Notes under the pieces: generated by a model
Told to the model about the DNA's origin: nothing
The model's database searches: none
Seen by the model: only the letters and a program-made list of their open reading frames with translations
Origin: Schizosaccharomyces osmophilus
Lineage: Eukaryota; Ascomycota; Schizosaccharomycetes; Schizosaccharomycetales; Schizosaccharomycetaceae
Length of the DNA stretch: 64,000 nt
Reading direction: 5' to 3'
Assembly (NCBI RefSeq): GCF_027921745.1
Contig: NC_079238.1
Span: forward strand, 744,001-808,000
Program-made: the position numbers and the translations under genes
Shown: positions 29,363 to 38,070 of the stretch, piece after piece
Numbering within the stretch: the stretch's first letter is position 1
Layout of the letters: each line of letters opens with the position of its first letter

Positions 29363-29587
29363 TCAGCTTGATCGTAAATCGGAAATAACTAATATAGTTT
29401 TAAACATCTGGATTATAATAGGAAAAGCACAATTGTGAATGGTTTGTGCTGCACCCATACCAAGTATTAATAAGACTTCCAATAACAGAAATACCGATTT
29501 CCAACATGGCTCAAAGTGAGGAACATCCCAGGAAAGAGAAGTCTGACTGCGGGATTGAATATATTCAGTCATGGTTTTCAGCTGCAT
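29363..29587 (-). CDS. possible small membrane protein
   Basis: A 74-residue frame from an ATG, converging on taf11 (26 bp between stop codons) and leaving about 470 bp of promoter shared with gls2. It has a polar N-terminus (MQLKTMTEYIQSRSQTSLSW), then VPHFEPCWKSVFLLLEVLLI and LGMGAAQTIHNCAFPIIIQM forming one or two membrane segments. Composition looks coding and the spacing is gene-like, but I do not recognise the family. It may also be chance, or carry a cryptic intron (a GTATGG donor-like site lies in it). Confidence 0.4.
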   Translation of the reverse strand: MQLKTMTEYIQSRSQTSLSWDVPHFEPCWKSVFLLLEVLLILGMGAAQTIHNCAFPIIIQMFKTILVISDLRSS

Positions 29588-30061
29588 TTTTATCGCCTGA
29601 CTCCTTCGTAGGGTTCAGCTATTGATCGTTCAAGCTTTGAACGATACGTTTTATGGCTTCTTTTAAAATCTATTTATAAATTACTAAATCACATTTCTTA
29701 GTTTCGATTGTTGTATATTTTATCTGTGGATGAATAACAACTGTGATGAATAATTTAAAACATTTTTGATAAGTGATATTTAGTTATTTAAGTTTTACTT
29801 TATTTATTTTGTTGTTTCTAGTAAAAAGATGAGTAAAGTGAGTACATAATTGATTTTGATATCTGCATTTGCTCATCGTCTCCACGTCTACTGTTGTAGC
29901 AGTGTGCTTCTTGACAACTACCATTCTCCTTTTTTGACTTAACACCGTCTTTTGGTGGTAATTTTTTACATTTTCTTCATATTTTCATCCAATATTTAGC
30001 ACAATTTCCATAAAAACCTTGTAGTTTCAACAATTCCAACAAAATCTTCCATGTTTTGATT
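29588..30061. promoter_or_regulatory. gls2 upstream region with two-codon uORF
   Basis: AT-rich, about 470 bp. Just before the gls2 start is ATG TTT TGA (30051-30059), a two-codon upstream frame whose stop lies 2 nt before the main ATG at 30062. Confidence 0.45.
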
Positions 30062-32821
30062 ATGAATTTGGTAAGGTTTAGATGGATTTTGCAATGGGTC
30101 ATCTTAGGATTGTTTGTAATTGGAAGCTCTGAAGCTGCTTTTCGACACGTTTTTCGTACTTCTGCGCAAGATGGATTTGCAAAACGAAATCGACAGCTTG
30201 CATCTGCGCAAAAGTATGACCCCAATTACAAAGGACAATTTCAATTAGATACCTCTAGCATCACTTTCAGTGATGGAATTCTCAGTGGTATTTTACAGAA
30301 ACAAGTTCCTGGAAACATGGAGGAGATATTGTTTCCATTCACAATATCGTTCTTAAAGGATGGAAGCACTCGTTTTCAACTTGATGAAAAACGTCGTCTG
30401 GAGGGTAATGTTGATTATGATGGTGCGAAAATTCGAAAGGATAGATTTGATGTTGCTCAATATCATGATTTGGGAAGCCGAATTCACATTGATACAGAAC
30501 ACCCAGAAGTTACAACGCATAATAAAAAGTTACTGAAAGTCGATTATGGAAATAATCAGCAATTTTCAATGGTTTTGCATTTCCAGCCATTTATGATTGA
30601 GTTTCTGCGTGACGGTAATGTCGAAGTTGTCTTGAATCAACGTCAATTATTGAACATGGAGCATTACCGTCCTCGTTCCGAACGCTCTCAGAAGGATGAA
30701 TCGCTAGGTATGTGGGAGGAAAAGTTTGATAATATTCTTGACAGCAAGCCTCGTGGACCCGAGAGTCTTGGCTTAGACATTAGCTTCATCGGCTATAAAC
30801 ATGTATATGGTGTTCCTGAGCACACTTCGTCACTTTCTTTGAAGGAAACAAACAATTCTGAGACGGGATATACTGATCCTTATCGTTTATATAATGTTGA
30901 TATTTTTGAATATGAAGTCGACTCTCCTATGAGTCAATATGGTGCAATTCCTTTTATGCAGGCACATAAGGTAAATTCAGATGTTGGCATCTTTTGGTCA
31001 AACGCTGCGGCTACGTGGATTGACATAGAAAAAGACGCATCCTCAACATCAACCCATTGGTATTCTGAGTCAGGAAAGATGGACGTGTTTATTTATTTAG
31101 GTCCTACTGCTTTGGACGTTTATGAGGCATATTCAGGATTGACTGGCCGCACTCAGTTACCTCCCTTGTTTTCCATAGGCTACCATCAATGCCGTTGGAA
31201 CTACTTCTCTGAAGAAGATGTTCAGACCGTTGACAACACATTTAATGAAGTTGACATGCCGTATGATGCTATATGGTTAGATATTGATTACACGTCTGGT
31301 CGTCGCTATTTTACTTGGGATGAAGCAACATTTCCTCATCCTCAAGAAACTTTAAAAAAGCTGGATTCAAATGGCCGTAAGATGGTTGTAATTCTCGATC
31401 CTCATATCAAAAACGATCCAAATTATTTCGTATCTAAAGATTTGTTAGAGAATGATTTTACTGTGAAGGATTCGTCTGGTGTTGATAATTACAATGCCGA
31501 GTGCTGGCCTGGAGATTCTATATGGGTTGACTTTTTCAATATGGAAGGCCAGCAATGGTGGGGAGATCTTTATTCTTACGACAGATTTAAAGGTTCCGAC
31601 AAGAATTTATTTATTTGGAATGACATGAATGAGCCGTCGGTTTTCAAAGGTCCTGAAACATCTATGCATCGCGATGCTATTCATCATGGTGGTTGGGAGC
31701 ATCGTGACGTCCATAATATTTACGGACATGAATGTATTAACAGCACCTACAAGGGTCTGATAAAACGAGATCATGGAGAACTTCGACCATTTATTCTCAC
31801 TCGTTCTTTCTTTGCTGGCACCAATACCCTGGCGGCTAGTTGGATCGGTGACACTTTGAGTACTTGGGAGCATTTTCGTGGATCCCTCGCTACTGTGTTA
31901 ACAAACGGAGTAGCCGGAATGCCATTTTCAGGTGCTGACGTTGCTGGATTTTTTGGAAACCCAGACCCGGAACTTTTTGTTCGTTGGTACGAGTTGGGTA
32001 TTTTCTATCCGTTCTTCCGAGCACATGCTCATATAGACACAAAGCGTAGGGAGCCATGGCTTTACGGCGAACCTTATACTTCAATGGTTCGTAATTTATT
32101 GGGAATTCGCTACCGCTTACTTCCAACTTGGTACACGACATTTCGTACAACTCATATGACAGGTCTCCCAATTCTTCGGCCTCAATTTTTAGTCCATCCA
32201 GCAGACGAACTAGGTTTTGATATTGATGATCAATTTTATTTAGGCGATTCAGGGCTTCTCGTAAAGCCGGTATTGGAACCTGGTGTAAGTGAAACAGCTG
32301 TTTATATTGCAGATGATGAAACTTATTATGATTTTTACGATTTTGATGAGATGAAGGGCAAGGGGAAGCATGTTGTTCCTGCTTCTCTAGGAAGAATCCC
32401 CATCTTATTACGAGGAGGTAATATTTTAATTACACGTGAACGTATACGACGTGCCTCTGAACTTACTATAAACGATCCTTATACTCTATACATTGCAGTG
32501 TCTGGTAAAACGGGATCAGCTAGCGGTGAACTGTATATGGATGACGGCACTTCATTTGAATATGAAAAAGGCGCTTATATTTCTCGGAAGTTCACTTTTA
32601 ATGACGGTGTATTGGATGTATTTGATACTCATCCACACCCTCAATCAGGCGTACGATATGCAGAGTCTATGAAGCATCTTAAGGTGGAACGTATCAAATT
32701 AATTGGCGACAATCACCAAAAGATTAAGATTCACAAGCACGGCATGTCCGGTGTTAAGAGCTGGGATGTAAAGGTTAATACGGACGGCGTCGTACAGAAA
32801 CCTAATTTATATTTAGTGTAA
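30062..32821 (+). CDS. gls2: ER glucosidase II alpha subunit
   Basis: 919 residues, glycoside hydrolase family 31. It trims the second and third glucoses from N-glycans and drives the calnexin cycle in the ER lumen. It has a signal peptide (WILQWVILGLFVIGSSEAAF), the family N-terminal beta-sandwich, and the barrel motifs IWLDIDYTSGRRYFTWDEATF and FIWNDMNEPSVF (nucleophile Asp near 520). GADVAGFFGNPDPELFVRWY and FFRAHAHIDTKRREPW form the acid/base region. The C-terminal beta domain has GNILITRERIRRAS. There is no membrane anchor, as the beta subunit retains it. Length equals the S. pombe protein within a few residues. Intronless. Confidence 0.96.
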   Translation: MNLVRFRWILQWVILGLFVIGSSEAAFRHVFRTSAQDGFAKRNRQLASAQKYDPNYKGQFQLDTSSITFSDGILSGILQKQVPGNMEEILFPFTISFLKDGSTRFQLDEKRRLEGNVDYDGAKIRKDRFDVAQYHDLGSRIHIDTEHPEVTTHNKKLLKVDYGNNQQFSMVLHFQPFMIEFLRDGNVEVVLNQRQLLNMEHYRPRSERSQKDESLGMWEEKFDNILDSKPRGPESLGLDISFIGYKHVYGVPEHTSSLSLKETNNSETGYTDPYRLYNVDIFEYEVDSPMSQYGAIPFMQAHKVNSDVGIFWSNAAATWIDIEKDASSTSTHWYSESGKMDVFIYLGPTALDVYEAYSGLTGRTQLPPLFSIGYHQCRWNYFSEEDVQTVDNTFNEVDMPYDAIWLDIDYTSGRRYFTWDEATFPHPQETLKKLDSNGRKMVVILDPHIKNDPNYFVSKDLLENDFTVKDSSGVDNYNAECWPGDSIWVDFFNMEGQQWWGDLYSYDRFKGSDKNLFIWNDMNEPSVFKGPETSMHRDAIHHGGWEHRDVHNIYGHECINSTYKGLIKRDHGELRPFILTRSFFAGTNTLAASWIGDTLSTWEHFRGSLATVLTNGVAGMPFSGADVAGFFGNPDPELFVRWYELGIFYPFFRAHAHIDTKRREPWLYGEPYTSMVRNLLGIRYRLLPTWYTTFRTTHMTGLPILRPQFLVHPADELGFDIDDQFYLGDSGLLVKPVLEPGVSETAVYIADDETYYDFYDFDEMKGKGKHVVPASLGRIPILLRGGNILITRERIRRASELTINDPYTLYIAVSGKTGSASGELYMDDGTSFEYEKGAYISRKFTFNDGVLDVFDTHPHPQSGVRYAESMKHLKVERIKLIGDNHQKIKIHKHGMSGVKSWDVKVNTDGVVQKPNLYLV

Positions 32822-33189
32822 ATTCTTTAATATTTAGTAAATGATGAGATGATTGATTATGGCAGCATTTGCTATACCTCAGAAATGAATTCCGTAAATT
32901 CTGTAAAGTATAGTTAGAAACGGAAGAGAAGCAAAAGTCGAAAGAAAAGAATGCTCTTGAAAGTTTAAATCAATAGAAGGAATAATAAAGATGAATTGAG
33001 AAAAAGATTACAAGACCCTAAATTTACACATTGTTCAGACATAAATTAGAGTCGGAATGCAATGATTAATCCGCGAGAAACATAAAAAGAACGACACAAA
33101 GTAGAACATAGAAGGCGAACCCTTTTCGCACAATTGACGAATTAAATATTGATTAAATAGATGTAAATGTCGGATATAGAAAAAAAAAC
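32822..33189. other. convergent intergenic region, gls2/pom34
   Basis: 368 bp between two converging genes, AT-rich. I see nothing beyond 3' UTR sequence. Confidence 0.45.
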
Positions 33190-33870
33190 CTAAGCCCAAG
33201 TAGTGCTTCGCTGTGAAGGAAAAGTCTTTAAACTTGACATCTTGCTAGACTGTTGAAAGCTAGGGCCTGGCACGCGAGTGGAACTTGGATCAGCTGGCGG
33301 TAAACCAAGAAGCTTCCTTTGACTAGGACTTAGCTTTAAATCATCAAAAGTAGGTCGAGGGCGAATAAATTGCCAAAAAGCCTCGAGGATGTTAAGGACC
33401 AGCAAAAACTGAAGCGCCCAAGAAGCAAATTTGATAGAGTTCGTTTTTGGAAGGAAGCACTTTAGAAATTGAAAGCAAACGAGAGCAAAAAGATTAGAAA
33501 TCATGCGGCTCCAAGTGCGGTCGGTAGGGATCTGATCGTGAAGACGTTTGGAGACAGTATCAACGACAGGGTGTTTCCAATAGCCAGAAGGAGGAGGTCC
33601 TGAATGATCTTGTTGTTTTGGAATTTCCTGAATAGGAAGCAATTTTGACGAAGTAGACGCGTCGGAATTTGCATCTTCCAATGACGACGCAACTGGATGA
33701 ACGTCCGAAGTGGTTTTAGAGCGTCGTAAGTCTCCACCTACATCTTTTTGTCGTTTCGAAACAAGGAATGGCGAAGTTTGTGTTGATGGCTCAATTATCT
33801 CTGCATTTTTTGCTGGGTTCTCTTCGAAGAGAGATTGAGCAAAAACAGACTGCGAAAACGGAGTAGTCAT
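33190..33870 (-). CDS. pom34: nucleoporin Pom34-like
   Basis: 226 residues. The N-terminus is Ser/Thr-rich and disordered. Two neighbouring membrane segments (MISNLFALVCFQFLKCFL and FASWALQFLLVLNILEAFW, about 123-165) form a hairpin, followed by RPRPTFDDLKLSPSQRKLLG and a polar Ser-rich tail. This matches the Pom34 nuclear pore membrane-ring family (S. pombe SPAC1002.02, which I recall as pom34/mug31). Pom34 works with Pom152 and Ndc1 to anchor the pore. The start codon overlaps the predicted stop codon of mrx11 (TAATG). Confidence 0.8.
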   Translation of the reverse strand: MTTPFSQSVFAQSLFEENPAKNAEIIEPSTQTSPFLVSKRQKDVGGDLRRSKTTSDVHPVASSLEDANSDASTSSKLLPIQEIPKQQDHSGPPPSGYWKHPVVDTVSKRLHDQIPTDRTWSRMISNLFALVCFQFLKCFLPKTNSIKFASWALQFLLVLNILEAFWQFIRPRPTFDDLKLSPSQRKLLGLPPADPSSTRVPGPSFQQSSKMSSLKTFPSQRSTTWA

Positions 33871-34600
33871 TAAAGTCGTTTACGGAAAATATAAAACAAG
33901 CCTTTATTTAAAATCTTGGCACAGAAAGGCGTTAATGCGACGCTAGCGAATATTCTCAAAGGTAGGAGTATCTGGTTCTTTGTTAGTTCTTTCTCTGACA
34001 CGAGTCTAAGTATATTTACTAAGGTCGCTTAGATTTTAAGCTTTACACATATTCGCAAGCGAACTTTTACTTGTCCTTTTTTATGATATTACCGAAAAAT
34101 TTTTTTAGCTTTTTTCTTAGCGAGATTCATACCTTAACACAGGCATAAGCAGCAGCTCCATCAATTAAGACTCTAGAAACTTGTTCGATGGGTATATTAT
34201 ATCCAATTTTTTCAAATATCCTGGACGCAACACCAGCTCCTTTTTCAAGGAACTCGGTAGGCAAACTGGAAGGTGTCCAGTCGAGCGAGTGAAACAAGAA
34301 GTAAAACATTGGAAGAGGTAAAATCGCAGTTACTTCATGAAGGAATAAGAATGCAAGCGCATAACTAAGTGGCTTGTCTTTGAAATTTTCTGCCTGTTTT
34401 CCTGCAAGTTTCAGACAACGATTCCACAGGTTTTGGGTTTTTGAGGTTGTAGGACTTTGTGATGGAGACTTAGACGAATACTGGCGGTATTTGGGATAAA
34501 GCAATGGTTGGAAATATTTCGATTGAGCCTGCACTGAAGGAAGAATCCTATGAATAGTTAGGCGAGAATATAATGTCTCTTGGAAAAGTCTACTTTGCAT
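33870..34600 (-). CDS. mrx11: DUF1279 mitochondrial protein Mrx11-like
   Basis: Two exons (34600-34133 and 33971-33870), about 189 residues. Exon 1 gives a mitochondrial-type N-terminus (MQSRLFQETLYSRLTIHRIL), then FKDKPLSYALAFLFLHEVTA and the membrane segment ILPLPMFYFLFHSL. Without splicing the frame stops just after AAAYACVK. Joining across a 161 bp intron (GTATGA donor, ACTAAC branch, CCAG acceptor) restores the expected DUF1279 end ILLPLRIFASVALTPFCAK. Mrx11 is reported with mitochondrial translation and organization factors; function is unclear. Its stop overlaps the pom34 start by one base, so the two genes are back to back on the same strand. Confidence 0.82.
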
Positions 34601-35040
34601 ATTGGTAAAGGCTAAACATAAATCATACAATGTTCAGACATATGGTCTTATGGTCTCACAAAAAATTGGTGAAGTGGTGTAGTAATTAAAAACAACTGAA
34701 TTAAGAATAGTCGTATAATATTTACATATATTCTAAAGCAGGTTCATGGACTGCTCCTAAGATGTCAATGAATAACTACAGAGCTGAACCATATGGTATT
34801 GGTAGACAGTCAAGAACAAGTAAGGAGGAAAAGAAACTACTCAGATATTTGGTTTCTCTTTCTATAAAGTCAAATGAAAGGTGAAAAGAAGGAAATGTCA
34901 TTAAGAGAGGGGAGGCGTTATAAATATAAATACAAAGTCAAAACTTAACGGAACAATGATCAATAGAAAAGATCACTTGCACGTATTGCATAAAATAATC
35001 CACAGATGATCTCTCAAAACATGTCGGCAACATCACAGAC
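34601..35040. promoter_or_regulatory. intergenic region upstream of mrx11
   Basis: 440 bp AT-rich, with the 3' end of the mug99-like gene and the mrx11 promoter. I see no gene. Confidence 0.45.
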
Positions 35041-36594
35041 CTAGTTTTCCGAGGCAACGCGTAATTTGCTTAAACACTTCAAAGATTCGTCAACCTGGGT
35101 CAAAAGCAGATCCGTCTCTGTTTTCATCTTTGCTTGGAGTGTATTCTGGCTATAAAGGGAAGAATTTTCAAATAATTGACGTCGAAACGTTCCCTCAAAA
35201 CATCTACTATCTTCCAGCTGCTCTTTCCAAAATGTTCGCTTCCAATTAACTGAGCTCCGCTGCAAAACGTAGAATCCTAAAACCGATGTTACAGCAAAGA
35301 TACTGAAGGAGTTATACATGGATGCATGAGCAATTAAGTAAAGATACAAAGAGCCCAAAGCTCCAACACCTTGGAATAGCGTCACATAAAGCGTTTGCTT
35401 TTTCAGTGATTTAAACTTTTCTGAAACATTTTGTTTGCACGTATCTTGATATGTTTGAAAGTCTTTCATCGCGCTGTAAAAGTTCTTTTTATCATCCCCA
35501 TTTCTGGATAATTCGCCCAAGAGGAATGCTAATTCCAGTTTAGATTCCTGTAGAAAGGACTTGTGAAGCAGGTCTTTCAAACTATTAGGCCATGCGTCAA
35601 TGTTTTTGTATAGCTGTAAAAACCCAAGTTTTTTCCATAAAGCTTTCAGTTGGACTTCAAAAGACTCCGTATCAGCGTGAAAACATTTGGCCCATTCCTC
35701 CAAAGAGGATAGCATAAAATTGCTGCTGTTCTTAGAGGCAATATACTTTTGTCCAGCATTTTCCGAGCGTATCGTATCCATAAATGACTTCAGCATTTTT
35801 TCGACTAATTCGTAGTTGTTTTTAGTAAGAAAAGAGTTTCGCAATGTCTGGAAGTTGCTTTTATCCCAAAGCTCCTTATACTGTGTAAACTGGCCTGCAT
35901 CTTGGCGTAATATAGAAATGGCCGACAATGCCTTTGGCGAGGATATGGGCATAATGTGAGGCTCATTTTTAATAATATCAACATCCGTCAAATCCTTGTC
36001 CAAGAGATAAGTTATATGTGAAGCTGGGCGAGAAGCACGATCATTAACAATGTTCAGATAGGAAGAAGAGCACATGTACGTGCTCTGACAAGTTGCTGAG
36101 ATCAGATTATCACTATAGTTCGCAGGTAGGTAAGTGATCTCTAGGTTATGGACTTGAAGAAAATCGCTTGGTATAGAAAGATGGCTAGATTTGTATCGAG
36201 CATTTTTTTGGATAAGGGGAGTACTTGCAAAAGAAATCGAAAGTGGCTCCTGACCAAGAGTCCTCAAAGCTTCATCAAGCTCAGGTACTTTTGGTAGAAA
36301 GGGACTTGTTAGAAGAGCTTGTAAAATAGTTTTCGAGCATGCAATATCCCTTTGTGAAGAAGTCAAAGACTGTAATAAAATACGATGTTTAGGTGTTTTT
36401 TCCGTTAATGCATTCGTTATGGCGTTCAGTCGAGATATGAGATGGGGTTGGTCTTGTGTGAGCTTTTTCATTTTAGAAAGGTTGTCATTCAACTTTGTCT
36501 GGAAGGTCGCAATGGGCTTTGATGCTACATTTGTTGTATATTTTCGAAGGAAAAACACCCTCGACGTCCAGTTCATGAAAGTAATTTTCAGCAT
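35041..36594 (-). CDS. mitochondrial membrane protein, Mug99-like
   Basis: 517 residues from the first ATG. The N-terminus is a mitochondrial-type leader (MNWTSRVFFLRKYTTNVASK). The middle is long and mostly helical, with no motif I can name. Near the C-terminus two membrane segments (LYVTLFQGVGALGSLYLYLI, then MYNSFSIFAVTSVLGFYVLQ) precede a coiled-coil-like basic and acidic tail (WKRTFWKEQLEDSRCFEGTF onward). The hairpin-plus-helical-tail layout recalls fungal inner-membrane organising proteins. Position between mrx11 and crp79 corresponds, from memory, to S. pombe SPAC1610.04 (mug99). The mitochondrial location is inferred from the leader only. Confidence 0.65.
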   Translation of the reverse strand: MLKITFMNWTSRVFFLRKYTTNVASKPIATFQTKLNDNLSKMKKLTQDQPHLISRLNAITNALTEKTPKHRILLQSLTSSQRDIACSKTILQALLTSPFLPKVPELDEALRTLGQEPLSISFASTPLIQKNARYKSSHLSIPSDFLQVHNLEITYLPANYSDNLISATCQSTYMCSSSYLNIVNDRASRPASHITYLLDKDLTDVDIIKNEPHIMPISSPKALSAISILRQDAGQFTQYKELWDKSNFQTLRNSFLTKNNYELVEKMLKSFMDTIRSENAGQKYIASKNSSNFMLSSLEEWAKCFHADTESFEVQLKALWKKLGFLQLYKNIDAWPNSLKDLLHKSFLQESKLELAFLLGELSRNGDDKKNFYSAMKDFQTYQDTCKQNVSEKFKSLKKQTLYVTLFQGVGALGSLYLYLIAHASMYNSFSIFAVTSVLGFYVLQRSSVNWKRTFWKEQLEDSRCFEGTFRRQLFENSSLYSQNTLQAKMKTETDLLLTQVDESLKCLSKLRVASEN

Positions 36595-37557
36595 TTTCAC
36601 TTAACGGATGTAATCCTTAGAGTGCCGATTTATTGATCATAAGGAAGAAAAGAATACTCTCTTATACCTTTAAGCAATATTGGTTTTACTGAGTTAGTCG
36701 ACGAAAACGATAACAGCCAAATGCCCCAGTCCAATTACTTGTTGTAGGATGTGTTATAACAGTAAGGTACCATTGTCGGCCTAACAAGCAACTTCGAACA
36801 TGCCTCAAATTGATCATATCAAGAATAACTGCAAAGAACTTAAAAAAAAATCTTGTAATAGATGTAAATGAAGACGCTCACGAGTCAGTTTCCGTTTTAC
36901 TTTTTTTGCAAGAACGTATTATACTAAAGAGGAGCATTACAATGATGATGTATAATTTTTCTTTTGGTACAACCTGCTACGAAAGTATAAGACAGATGAT
37001 TATGTTAATGTCTTTCTATATTTTTCATCCATATCAAAAACTAAGACCATCTAAAGACCATAGGAAAAAGTGCAAAGGAAAGCATCATTTCCTCAAGTCA
37101 CTTTCCTTTTGTTTACTGTCACTTGATATGCCAGTAGAACAAAACAAAGATATACACTACATATCCTGAATGCACAAAGCAAATCCAGACTTGAAAAGAT
37201 ATCACATCCTTTGAGCCAATATCTATCCTCTGTACATATTGCTTTTTCATTTGTACATTAGAAGGATGGTTATGTATACGGTAAGGAGTTACGAATCGTA
37301 ACTCTGTTAAGTCCCAGTTGAATCTAGAAGGCCTCATTAAATGTACTCACTTGGTGGTTGATCCAATTGTACAGAGAAATATAATCAGCTCAATCGATGA
37401 AATCGTTTCAAGTCGACATATTTGAAGCAGAGCTATGAGTCTCAATGTCTAGTAATTCACTAGTAAATACAGCACATCCACAGGATTTAGCAAGAATGTC
37501 GAACCTCTTTTCGTTGAATGTCATTTCTTTAAAGGAAGCTTGCGCAAAACATATACA

Positions 37558-37857
37558 CTAGATGTAAAGTGTAAACAGAACCTTGCAAGAAAACTTCCGT
37601 ATATGTTGACCGTACTTGTTAATATATTTTATTTCATCCTTCTTGGAAATAAGGCCCATAAAGTCGATTTCTCTTGACATTGTCACTTGGGCTTTGAAAA
37701 GTGAAAACCCATATACTCGAATTTCTGAAGCAAATGTAACACCATAATAAAATGGGGTTCTCTCTATTTTCAAATTGTATTCTAATACATAGAAAATAAA
37801 AAAAGACGGCGTTTCTTCCATTCCATAAATCTGGCGTTTCCCCATTTTCAAAATCAT
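37558..37857 (-). CDS. doubtful 99-residue ORF
   Basis: An ATG-initiated frame beginning MILKMGKRQIYGMEETPSFF in the long intergenic region upstream of crp79. Composition is mixed aromatic and charged, with no signal, membrane segment or motif I recognise. It may be lineage-specific or chance. Confidence 0.2.
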   Translation of the reverse strand: MILKMGKRQIYGMEETPSFFIFYVLEYNLKIERTPFYYGVTFASEIRVYGFSLFKAQVTMSREIDFMGLISKKDEIKYINKYGQHIRKFSCKVLFTLYI

Positions 37858-37923
37858 CTTTTGTATTTTCTAATTTACAATTGAATTTTAATGGCTTCGT
37901 ATTGTTGAATTTTTCGTTTATCT

Positions 37924-38010
37924 TGTTTGTTTACCTTGCATATTGTTATGATTCGACCCGCCTTGTTAGTATGTTTACGATCGAATGTAAACAAAACACA
38001 AGTATATATA
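37924..38010 (+). promoter_or_regulatory. forkhead-site cluster and TATA box of crp79
   Basis: A perfect FLEX site GTAAACAAACA (minus strand, 37924-37934), GTAAACAT (minus, 37971-37978) and GTAAACAAAAC (plus, 37987-37997), followed by TATATATAG near 38001-38010. This sits 60-150 bp upstream of the crp79 ATG and is a textbook Mei4-target promoter layout. Confidence 0.65.
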
Positions 38011-38070
38011 GGTGGGGGATAAACAAACCCATTCAATACTAACACTCACTTTTTTGAATCGCAAACAGCA

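Larger units (their letters stand above)
36595..38070. promoter_or_regulatory. divergent region, mug99-like/crp79
   Basis: 1476 bp. The right end is the crp79 promoter with three forkhead sites and a TATA box. Two open frames, 36810-37169 (plus, non-ATG start) and 37558-37857 (minus, ATG, 99 codons), are not convincing; the latter is listed separately. Confidence 0.45.
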
